NCBI GenBank assembly: GCA_963576475.1
Contig: OY754981.1
Coordinates: 27,194,132-27,258,131, forward strand
Source of the DNA: Molanna angustata
Taxonomy: Eukaryota; Arthropoda; Insecta; Trichoptera; Molannidae
DNA: 64,000 bases
Direction of reading: 5' to 3'
Positions within the stretch are counted from its first letter, which is position 1. Every line of letters begins with the position of its first letter. The notes beneath the pieces are model-generated. The model ran no database searches. It saw only the letters and a program-made list of their open reading frames with translations, and was not told the DNA's origin. Positions 12,050-23,100 of the stretch are shown here, in pieces. The position numbers and the translations under genes were made by a program.

Positions 12050-12464
12050 TAAATATGAACCACAAAGTTAACATTCAAACATTTGAAAATATTAAAAATA
12101 ATACATCAACTAGTATAAATCCAAGTACCTATATTTTTGACAACAGACATTCGCCATTGTTTAGAGGTTTTGATTGTCGTTTTCGTTTGTCTATTTGTTT
12201 TAAATTGTTTCTCCCTGGGGCACTTCAACGAGCCATGTTCCATAAAAGCCTTCACATTAATCTTGTTTTTGTTACCATATACAATCGTTTTTTTTCTAAC
12301 TATATCGTTTTAGCTATTGAGGTAGTACATTTTCAACATGTCAAATTAAAGTATTATTTTTCATATCATTTAAAATTGGCACTGCATTCGAATGATATCT
12401 GAACGTAACAGAGGTAAAATAAAGGCAATTGAAATGAAATCATTTGAGGAGGCAAAGTCTCACG

Positions 12465-12745
12465 ATGGAATGTAGCGCCATTAGTGATGACGAGAAATCA
12501 CTGAAACGAAGGATCGATCGACGATTTTTCATAATTTGAAATACGGCTTCTGGTGTGTCTTGAATTGTTTTTTGAAGGTCGTTGTTTTGTTTTGATCGGT
12601 AAGGTAGCTTATTCCATGGAGGTAGACGAACCTCAGCAAATGCACGATCACCGATTTTTTGTGAACTTAATTTAGTTCCTTCCCGATTGCTTAGTTTTGA
12701 GTTGAAAATTTTATGTATATTACTCGCAATGAACGGATTGTACAA
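12465..12745 (-). mobile_element. LINE 3' coding remnant (CR1/jockey-like end)
   Basis: Minus strand reads QKIGDRAFAEVRLPPWNKLP, a version of the G(D/P)..W N x L P block that closes many CR1/jockey-type ORF2 proteins, followed by a degenerate tail. Confidence 0.6.
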
Positions 12746-12749
12746 GTCG

Positions 12750-13425
12750 GATTGGTATTATGGTTTAACTAACTTCTATTCCATACTTTTGGGACATTTG
12801 TGTCAATGAGAAACTCTGGCAGCAGTATTAGAAATAGATTGAGTTCGTTTATCAAATTCAAATTAAGCAGTATTAGAAAAGTTTCGTGTAGATTATTGTA
12901 GGTACAGTTTTTATTTTGATAATTTTTACCGTTGTCGATTTATTTTTAGTTAATTTGTTCGAGATTTAGCAAACCGTTAAAAACGATTCACGGTTTTATA
13001 ATGGTTTCTCATTATTACCAAGCCACGGTTGTGGTTGGTTAAGTTTTTTTTTCTATTTATCTACTATTCTCTGTCGGCTACCTCGGCTTCATATCCTACG
13101 TGACTAGATGATAACTAGATACCATATATGAATCTAATACCTATTATGTCGTTGCAACTATTTTGCTATTATCATAGCACATTGAGTTCATGATTGTACC
13201 GTTTCCTCTACACGCACTGTTCATTATCAAATGTTCTTATTGAGTATCATGGAGAATAGTGGCTGATGCTTCTTGTTATTTGTTTTCGATTGTACGGCTT
13301 GTTCGTTTTTCTGATAAATATGATCTCATCCATTTTAACATAATATGCCTATGCATATGAACAGTTAAAAATATTTACAATTTCGTTTTCTAGTAGATTT
13401 TATGTTTTTCTGTGTTCTTTGATTT
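12750..13425. other. no gene recognised
   Basis: A+T-rich with no exon or clear repeat. Confidence 0.4.
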
Positions 13426-13429
13426 ATGG

Positions 13430-13840
13430 TTCTTTCTTTCTGATTTGGTCATTAAGTGATTGATATTTATGTTGATAAACATATTTAAACTTAATTCTGT
13501 CTCTGAATTTGGTCAGTAAATGACTGATTCTATAATTAGGGTAGGTATACACATTTAAACACATTCCGTTTGAATTTGGTCCGTGATTGACTGATACTAC
13601 AGTTAGGGTCGGTAAACATATTAAAACCCTTTTCTTTACTAATCCTAATGCAACTTCCTTCTGAATTATGTAGGTTTGTAAGTGACTGATAGATATGTAT
13701 ATCTTGAAGCATTTTTCTTTTTTTAACTGCAATCTTAATACAAATTCTTCTGAATTTTGTATGTAAGTGACTGATAAACATATTGAAACTTGAAACATTT
13801 TTCTTTCAACTATAATTCTAATACAAATTCCTATTTTTTT
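13430..13840. repeat. degenerate tandem satellite, about 5 units of 75-90 bp
   Basis: Units begin gaatttggtc or gaattttgta, continue with (a)gtgactgat and contain taaacatatt..aaac and taatacaaattc. Units are at about 13440, 13505, 13570, 13660 and 13750. Overlapping minus-strand open frames of about 80-120 codons are products of the periodicity. Confidence 0.7.
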
Positions 13841-13849
13841 GTTTAGTTT

Positions 13850-14745
13850 TGTGACATTTTAAAGTATGTTTTTTTATTACATCTTGGAATGTGATAATCA
13901 CCAGCAGCTGTGTGTTGCAATTATATAACTCTAATTACACAATGCATGCCATTTCTAGCAATAATTTATTTTACCCACTTCACATTCTATCGTAATTTTT
14001 CTCACGCATGTCCGCCAGCCACGGGCACATGTCTAGTTTTTATTTTAATATTGTTTGTTTTATACATTTTTTTATCGTGATAAGTATTTATTTGCTTCCA
14101 TTGTTTATAATATTTCAAATTGCGTATAATCATTATCTCTGTAGAAAAGTTCGTTTTTTTTACTCATCCACTTCGAAAGTTATTTCGTTTCATTTGTTAC
14201 TAGTAACTTTTATGAAAGTTCTTTTACATAGTGTAAATTTAAATGTTTTATTTGATATCATATTATAAATTTCCTGTCCCCGTATATAAATTAGCTGCTA
14301 GTGCGGCCTAAGGAATTCTTAAAAATTGTTTAAATATAATAATGGAAGAGTTTTACTGTGGTGCGTTGTCATACTCCCGAAGGCCGCATACTCAGCATTC
14401 TTTACATCGTATTTACATCATTCTTTACCATTATTATTATTGTATTATTTACCATTACGCCATGTCCCTCGCGGTGTAGGCAGAGAGAACCATATGTCAC
14501 ATTATTATTTCAAAATGTCGTTCGCATGGTCATGGTCTCCGACCTAATGCACAAGGTTTCCTTCTTCTCGGGGAGGATTTCAAATTTATTTGTGATTTTT
14601 TTTTATAATTTGTCATGATGTATCCTTTTTATACTTTCATATTAATAAATTTATTTTACTTTAATTTATTTCTGTTGAACCATCTGAATGTGTTCACTTT
14701 GTGAGAACAAATCTGAAGAGATTGCGAATTATTATTTTATATTGC
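13850..14745. other. no gene recognised
   Basis: Hydrophobic short frames only. Nothing else supported. Confidence 0.35.
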
Positions 14746-14747
14746 CT

Positions 14748-14810
14748 CTCAGGAAACTAGTCTCTATGTCAAATATTAATTTAACACGCACACAATGACA
14801 AGTTGCTGAA
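14748..14810 (-). mobile_element. SINE 3' fragment, family C
   Basis: tatgtcaaatattaatt, aacacgcac and aatgacaagttg match the body of the SINE at 55325-55525 in the same orientation. It abuts the half MITE at 14810. Confidence 0.55.
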
Positions 14811-14900
14811 TTCTGGGGGGCAAGTCTGGTCAACAGGCGGAAATCCATGTTTACCCATGTCATGATATGATTATCTTATGGAGTTTTATGATATCTTCGC
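14810..14900. mobile_element. half copy of the MITE at 24439-24630
   Basis: ctggggggcaagtctggtc, gcggaaatc and tacccatgtcatgatat match the left arm of the complete element. The second arm is absent. Confidence 0.6.
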
Positions 14901-14929
14901 CCTCACCTTTGTCCCATTTACTTGGGGTC

Positions 14930-15195
14930 GGCTCTCCTTATTATATTTCGCTAAACTCGCCTGTCCTGTGCCAGATCAGGATTCAGCTCTCTCTCTCGCA
15001 GATGCTTCTTGATGCTCGACAGCCATGGCTGGTGGTCTGCCTGGTCTTCTTGCTGGAGTCTCGATGTCCAAGGCTTTATTTATCATAATATTGTCCGTTG
15101 GTCGTCTCAAAATGTGGCCATACCATCTAAGCCTGTTTTCGACTATTTTTTTTCGTCTATGATTTGCCTGAATGTGTAAAGGAGGTGCTGAATAC
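14930..15195 (-). mobile_element. LINE 3' coding tail (RTE-like)
   Basis: Minus strand encodes ENRLRWYGHILRRPTDNIM and ALDIETPARRPGRPPAMAVE, the R-W-x-G-H and G-R-P motifs of RTE-like ORF2 C termini. It is 5' truncated. Confidence 0.75.
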
Positions 15196-15554
15196 ATAAA
15201 ACCAAAGTTTTTTTTTAAATCGTGTGTTTCTATTGTTTACATATTATGTTCTAAGATTCTATAATATCTGTTTTGCTTGTTTTGATACTATATTATTAGG
15301 TATATTATTGTTTTTTTTTCATATTGTTTGATGTCTTCTATTGTGGTAGTGTGTTTTCCTTTTGTTTTTATTTTGTGTTTTATTGTTATTGATAGGTACA
15401 TGTCTTTTTTGGGTGTTCATTTAGTTATTCGATGTTGATTTGTTTTTTTTTATTATTTGTTTTTATTTTTGTTTATACTAGATGTAAGAAATTGTATTTT
15501 TTGTTACATCTAAAATAAAATATATACAATACAATACTGGGGCCACGTTGAAAC

Positions 15555-15830
15555 TACCGCGGACGTGAACATTCCTCACTTTGTTAAACTATTTAAATCC
15601 CTAAATCAAGGATCCCTAAAGGAGTTGGACAGAGTCAATAAAGCGACTTACAATGATCAATGCTTTAGTGTGAGTGGTCCTATAAAGCGGAATAGATTAC
15701 CTCCAGATGTCCGCAGTGCACAAAACAAAAGCAATGTTTGTTTCGTAGAGCAACATAAGACAGAATATAAACGCCCTTGGAATGATTCCGAATCATTAAA
15801 CGGCGCTATATAAATGATTTATATGTTTAT
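15555..15830 (+). mobile_element. LINE 3' coding remnant (CR1-like)
   Basis: Encodes CFSVSGPIKRNRLPPDVRSA, the FSVSGPxxWNxLPxxVR block at the end of CR1-like ORF2, with the Trp lost and the following region frame-altered. It lies 100 bases before the first certain loco exon. Confidence 0.7.
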
Positions 15831-15929
15831 ATTTACTACTTAGCATATTTAATACTACTGCCACTAAGAGTCCAACACCTGATTTCATACAGCAGTTCAT
15901 GTGTTGATTTTTATTTTGAATTGTTTCAG

Positions 15930-16052
15930 AGTTCTGGTGGATCTCCATTTGGAAGGTGGACTGGTGGTTCAGGGAGAGCGCTGGCTCAGCGTTCTCACAC
16001 CAACAGGCGACCTGGAAGTCTAGCCAACTCGGAACATGATATGTACACCAAG
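15930..16052 (+). CDS. loco: loco exon: Ser/Gly-rich segment before the RGS domain
   Basis: Acceptor tgtttcag ends at 15929 and the donor is gtttgt at 16053. The 41 codons read [20 protein letters not shown], then a basic stretch RSHTNRRPG, ending DMYTK. It is in phase 0 at both ends. The segment is low in predicted structure and precedes the RGS domain by about 25 residues. The first exon upstream of it is not certain (see 7698-7760). Confidence 0.8.
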
Positions 16053-17109
16053 GTTTGTAACAACTTTAGATTCACATAATTTAAATTTATTTTCCTATAA
16101 TTGTGTCTGTGCAAACCCTACCCCTCTCATCTGAAGTTTCTCAAATTATTTGCCAATTGTAAATTGATTTTTATATTTGTGATATAAAATGTATTTTACC
16201 CATGACCAGTTTATATCTTTTCAACCGATGCAATGTAACAACCAAGAACGACACATGCGCAGCGTCAATATAGTTTTTTGGCACCAAGACTTCATAATAA
16301 TTACTCGATTAATGATGAAACTCTATAAACCGGAGGTAAGAGATCTTGGAATAACAATGGATGAAAAGCTCACTTTTACCATGCATTACGATAACATAAG
16401 CTCAAGAGCCTTTAAAACTCTGGGCTTTGTTATTAGAAACACAAAGGTTTTCAAAAAATCTAATTCATTGGTCACACTTTTTAATTCTCTAATAAGAAGT
16501 CTTCTGGAATTTGGTTCCACCGTTTGGAATCCAAACTACACCATCCACATAAATAGCATAGAAACGTCACTATTCTACGTCAGCCATTCCAGAACTAATT
16601 ATATGCAAAACTTTTACATAAACAGAGCGTGCACATCTTTCAATAAAAATTGTATGAAGGATCCAGCTCTGGATCCTTTTAGCTCTGGTCTGAACACTTT
16701 TAAAAATAAATTAATAATTTTCGCCAAACATCTTGAACGAGCCTCCGGTTGCTCAGAGCGCAAATTTGTGTCTTTTTTGCTTCGTTGGTTTACGTACAAA
16801 TCACCCCCCTTCTCGGCTAAAATTCAAGATGTTTGGCTACAACTCTATAATGGCATTGGCCTAGTGTAGTGTCATATCCAGAATTCACTACATAACCAAT
16901 AAAATTATGGGGTGCGAATAAAATGGTTTATTTCATTTGGATACAAATAATGAAATAATAATATTTATTTATTTATTTATTTATTTATTTATTTGGGAAG
17001 CCAACAGCTCATTTACATTTTTTATAATACAAATTTTAACATAGACTTCAGAGCCAATAACAAGCTTTCCATCAATAGCAAGAAAATACTGTAAACAACT
17101 CATGTTACA

Positions 17110-17187
<78 letters not shown>

Positions 17188-20100
17188 CACATATACAATT
17201 TGTTTGGGATGGATAGGAGGGTACGAGGGAGGAAAATTAGGAGCGTATCACCTTCAATATATCGCGACGAAACTTATCATATTTCACATTGAAGATGTCC
17301 ACCCCGGCTGAGAACAACGTGTTATGAGAATCACATACGCGTGGAATTGTAGCATTCTTTCTGATATTTGTTCTACATACTGGAACATGTAAAAGTTCAG
17401 ATCGGCGAACCATTCTACCTGGAACATGGATACCCACTAGGTTAACAAGCTCAGGTGAGTCGATGGCACCGTTCAGAATTTTATGCAGCAGCGATTGGTC
17501 GTGCAAGACTCTTCTAGATTCGAGAGTGTCAAGTCTGTGATATTTTAATGATTCCCTATAGTCAGTAAAATTTAAATGAAATTTATGATTTAGGTAGTTA
17601 ATGAATTTATGTTGTACTCTTTCAATTCTAGTGATATGTGTTACATATAAAGGGGACCAATATATGTAACACATATCACTATACATATCAACACATATCA
17701 ATAATATAAATAACATAAATCTTTATATGACGCTAATGTCGTACCTTACCAATATTTTCTACTCTACTGGATTTTTGAAATGTGAACTTATAAACAATAC
17801 ATGTAAATTAATAAACTTTTTCCATTGTTAAACAGCAGTGTGAGGTGGAGAACGGGTCATGCGGCGGTGAAGGAGACTCGTCCACCGGCCCTACCTGCTG
17901 GGCGTCCAGCTTTGAGCGTCTGCTGTCGGACCCGCGTGGCGTGCACGCCCTCTCGGCCTTCCTCGAGCGGGAGTTCAGCGCCGAGAACATCAGGTTCTGG
18001 ACGGCGTGCGAGAGGTACGCGCGCGCCCCGCCAGCCGCCAGACCAGCGCTCGCGGCTGCGGCGCACGCCCGCCATCTAGCGGAGGGCGCTCCGGAGCCGG
18101 TCAACGTGGACGCCCACGCCAGACAACTCGCTCTGGAGCGGCTGGCTGCGGCACCAGCGGACCTTTTTCTACAGGTAAGATAATAATATTTACTTCATTT
18201 AATTCTTCTTATAGATTTAATAACTCAATGGTAAAAGGACGATTCCATAATAACTCGATGGTAGAAGGACGATTCCATAATAACTCAATGGTTGGAAGCA
18301 TGATTCCAATATAACTCGACGATAGAATAAAAATACCATAATAACTTGATGGTAGGACGTACAATTCCAAAATAACTTATACATATTTGCTTATTGAACT
18401 TATGTCAAGATAGAAAACTATTATACCCCCAAGATAGAAACATTATTTTTGTGTCCAAACCTTATCAATAAATGTTGATCTTATTTACAATATCTCTTTG
18501 AATCTTACACTTTCATATTTTCCCTACTTTATGAGACCTCATATTTACTGCGTTTATTTTATTTTCATGTTTCTGTCACCTTTACATCTCACTGGCATAC
18601 ATGATAACTATTGCAGAGAGATTTACTGACCTTGAAATCATCAGGTCCACCATTATTGATTGATTGATTGCACAAAATGTAATGGAATATAATTTTTTTT
18701 ATATTGTCTTGTTATAGATCTTAAAACACGAGTTTCCAAAAAACCCAGCCGAAAATCTGCTGTGCATTTGGCGGAAAAATATTTTATTTTTTTATTTTAT
18801 TTATTTTGGAGTATAATGATATTAAAAACAATGAAAAAAAAAAACAATTAAATGTAGACTACGATACATAATAATAGGACATCATATCAAGTAATTTTTA
18901 AAGTTTAACATACAATTTACGACAAATGAGAAAAAACAAAATTATAGGGTCATACCTGAAACATACAAGGAATAGTACAAAGAGGATTATATATAGAGGA
19001 TTATACATGGGATTCTAACGTACTTAAGGATTAACGAAGAAGGTGTTGCAACCATTATGGTGACACATACATATATGTATATACTAGAGAGTGGAATTTC
19101 GAGTTATGTTATCAGTGCAAAGTTGGCGCTGTATCGCAATTTTGAACGAGAGTAGAGATTGGGTATGAAAAAAGTCAATGTTATTGAGCAGGTTGTTAAA
19201 ATTGGAGGTGGCCCGACTAGTAAAGAAATTTTTCCTAAGATTAGTTTTAGAGTGTGACAAGTAGGTTTTGATCTGACATTGCGGTTTGGAATGTGAAGTG
19301 AGATATTTTCTAATAAATTTGGACAGTCAATAATGTTATGAAATAGTTTATACAGAAATATTGAGTCTGCAGTTATTCGTCTAGATGATAGTGATGGTAA
19401 ATTAAATTTTGATTCAGCTAAGTACACATTATTTATATGATTATGCGGGCCCATTAATTCCCGACAGCCAGATTTATATATGAAGTGTTTGAATATTATT
19501 GCAATTCTTTTTTTTTTATGTACTAAAGTTCTTTATAAACATTTGATTTGCAGACTCAAAAGCAGATATACAATTTGATGAAGTTTGACAGCTATCCGAG
19601 GTTCATCAAGTCTGATATTCACAAGGAGTGTCTTTTGGCTGAACTTCAAGGACGTCCCCCTCCGTATCCCGGAGATCCAGCTTTGGCACTTGGACACAAT
19701 CAACTCAGCCCCTCACCTAGTCCTAGTAAAGTAAGTTATCACTTCTCATGTTGTTTCAGTCATTCAGTGGTCACCTTTTATTGTTATCACTATGGAACAT
19801 GTCTTCTTCTTCTGTTTCAACCTTGGAGATTGGTTGGCAGGATGAGGATACATCTCTTCCTCCACTTCGCTCCGTCTTCAGTGGTTCACATGTTGAGGAT
19901 GCCCTCTGCCATGGGCAAGCCCCAAATGGACATCAAATCCATACCCTCATTAAATCTTCTGTGTAACCTAAACTTCCTAAAAGGCCTGAGGCTCTAGGGG
20001 ATACTGTAACTGGAAAAACGGTTAGCAAGTAGGGGGAGCGCAAAAGATAAAATAATAATAAAATGCCCTCTGCCATTCAATTCCTCAACCATTCCTTCCA

Positions 20101-23100
20101 AATTAATTAGTAGGAGATCCTCATGTTTCAACACATGGCCTATCCAATTTGCACGTCTTTAGATATGGTGTCTAGTTTCTTTGATTCTTCTGAAAACCTC
20201 ATAATTTGTAATTTGGTCCCTCCAAGATATACCCAGTTATGATTTCAAAATATGTTGTGTAATTGAGCTTATATCTTATTTTCAGTTAAAGAAGTCTCTA
20301 AGTAATGCGGAAGACCGTCGAAGAAAGAGCCTTTTGCCGTGGCACAGAAAATTGAGAAGCAAATCACGAGACCGTTGGTGTGAAGGTGAAGAGGGAGAAT
20401 TTCGAGGGGGATCAACGGGAGACGCTGAAGGAGAAAAAAGTGAAACTAATCTGGAGAGGGGAGATTCACACGGTTCCAACTCATCGCTTCTCACTGGATG
20501 GGATGTCACCAAGGGGCTTAAAAAGGTAACTGTCACAATATTTGATATTGGGTGAAGACATAATAATTTTTTACAAAATCATGTCAATAACTATTATCAA
20601 GAAGTTTTTAACCATTTGAATCCTATTTTTTTTTTCTTAAAGGCAATTCACCCTGCAAAGAGTGTTTTGAGCCTATTATTTTTTCTTAAAGGCAATTCAC
20701 CCTGCAAAGAGTGTTTTGAGCCTATTATTTTTTCTTAAAGGCAATTCACCCTGCAAAGAGTGTTTTGAGCCTATTATTTTTTATATATGCGAAAAGTGGA
20801 AAATGATTTTTTGAAACAGACATTACTTGTAAATTATCATGGGCCAGTTTAGTTCAGGACATTTGTGACTATGTGCTTCTGAACAACAAAAAGCTTTAAA
20901 TGACCATTTAGGTGTGCACAAGTGGCTTCTTAACTCGGGGTTTTTAGATATTTTGAGATAAATAATGTTATATTTTATTATTTATTTATTTAAGGGACAA
21001 ATACAGACTTATAAAATATTTTAAAAAAATGCATTATGAAGAAAATAAAAAAAAGACCAATTACATTTATTTACTTGTTCACAGATGATAATTATTAAAT
21101 AATCACATAAGTACTTTACAACGAAATAAATGAAAACATTATTAACAATTTTGTAAAAAAAAAATATGAATATCGTCATAATTCAATTTTCTAATGGTGT
21201 TTTTTATTCATACCAGATGAAAAAACAAATAACATTTAACTATTACTACAATTTTTGATGATGGGTTTTACTTCTCATCAAACATTTAACTTCTCATCAA
21301 ACATTTAACTTCTCATCAAACATTTAACATATCATCAAAAAATTATTTCATTAAAATTTCAGTGTGGATCGACGTGTAGTTGTGACGAGCACAAGACATG
21401 CGGCAATAATCCCAAAGCCAGCGCCCTCTGCAGGGTTCTTCTGCCAAATGCTGCTGCGACATCGTCAGTAGTTGCAGTTGGTACCGGAGATGAAACTGTC
21501 AGAGACCTTCTAGATAAATTGCTGAGGAAAAGAGCTCTAGCGTATTTGGCTTATGAGGTCTATTTGCCAGGAAGCAGCAAGGTATGAAAATAAACCTAAT
21601 AAGAATGTTATTTTTAAGTTAATATTATTACACACCAAAATTAGGGTAGGCAGAGAAGCTGAACGCTTAATATTTATGCTCCGGCAAAGATGCAAGCGTA
21701 AGACAGAAATTTATGGAGAAGCATACAAGAAGCCTTCATCCAGTAGTGAAAAGATGGCTGAAAAGAAAAACATGCAATGCCTCTTTTATATCCATGGCAT
21801 ACTTTCCATGTCGATATATAATAACAATTTGAATACTTTCCGCTGCATTCTTGTGCTGAGGAAGGGGAGTACACTGTGTATCAAGGAATAAAATAAACTG
21901 TAATTAAAACAACAAAGATACATAATTTAAAGAATTCATTATATACTTTTTTAATTTCATAAATTTTCTCTAGTTATAAAGCTTAGAACTCTTTGAAATG
22001 TTTGTATTGTTGATCTTAATATTATTAAACAATGCTATTAAATATTTTGTACCGCCAATAATTATTCTAGAACTATATTGTTACTTAAATAAGTTAATTT
22101 GTGCATGGCACTTCGTTAGAATAATATGTGCTATTAAGCTTTGATAGAGCAAACTAATTGCATATATTTTTAATTGAAGTAAAATGAATATTATTTGTAA
22201 TGTCTTTTGTTTGTTTACAGCCTATTGACATAACACAAAGCTCAGTAATATTGGCGGGGAAGGAAGTGACGGTGGAACAGCGTGTCATCTTCAAGTTGGA
22301 TCTACCAAACAGGAAGGTCATCTCTGTCAAATCCAAACCAAACAAGGTCCTGGGTGACGTCCTGAGGCCCATCTTGCACAAGTATGGAGTTGGTGCATCG
22401 GGAGGCCTCTGTGTCACTCTAGGAAGCACAATGCTAGAGTTGACACAGCCTGTTCAGGTAATTTCATAATACCATTGATAAAATCAATCAATTTTTTGCT
22501 ACAACATGGTCAAAATACTGTCCAATAATTGGCAGGGTTACTTAAACAATAAAAATTCAGCTCATCTATTAATTAAAGTATTGCAAACATCTTTAATTTT
22601 TTGGCTTGGATGGGGACGGTTTGCTTACACACATAATCATATCAAGCCAGCAAAAACCCTAATCTGCAATCTGTGCATCCACGTGATTTTTCTAGATGTT
22701 TCTCAATAACTATAATTATATGTAAAAACATAACCTTTAGATTCCACTCATTATTGAGCTAGTAGTAGTCTTCTTCGTTTCCTCAATGCTGAGGGTCGTA
22801 GTCTATGGGGCCGCCAATGGACAGAACTAGTCGCCTCCAGTCCTCTCTGCCCTCCGTAGCTCGCACTGCCGAATAAAGGTTGTTCCCGGTCATCTCCTTA
22901 ATTTTGTCACACCATAGCGCAGGAGATCTGCCTCTACTTTTTTTGCCTGGTACACTTCCTGTGATAGTACTTTTTTCCAGGTAGTAGTAGTAGTTGCGGG
23001 TTTTCTGGGAATATTAGCCTTATTATTTTTTATTCTGAGAATAAAAAATAATAAGGCTATTTCATTAATAAATATCAGTTTGTAATTTAATTAATTTACT

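Noticed and set aside
12046..12402. 118-codon open frame after the foldback
   Set aside because: Hydrophobic, A+T-driven composition, no splice signals, no family resemblance; it begins at the foldback's edge.
13424..13798. 124-codon minus-strand repeat protein
   Set aside because: Overlapping frames in a degenerate tandem DNA repeat, with no start context or splice sites.
17102..17311. His/Thr repeat protein
   Set aside because: Pure translation of the CA microsatellite.
19731..19997. read-through extension of the RGS-terminal exon
   Set aside because: A strong donor (gtaagt) and continuation of the Loco frame at 20286 show that this is intron.
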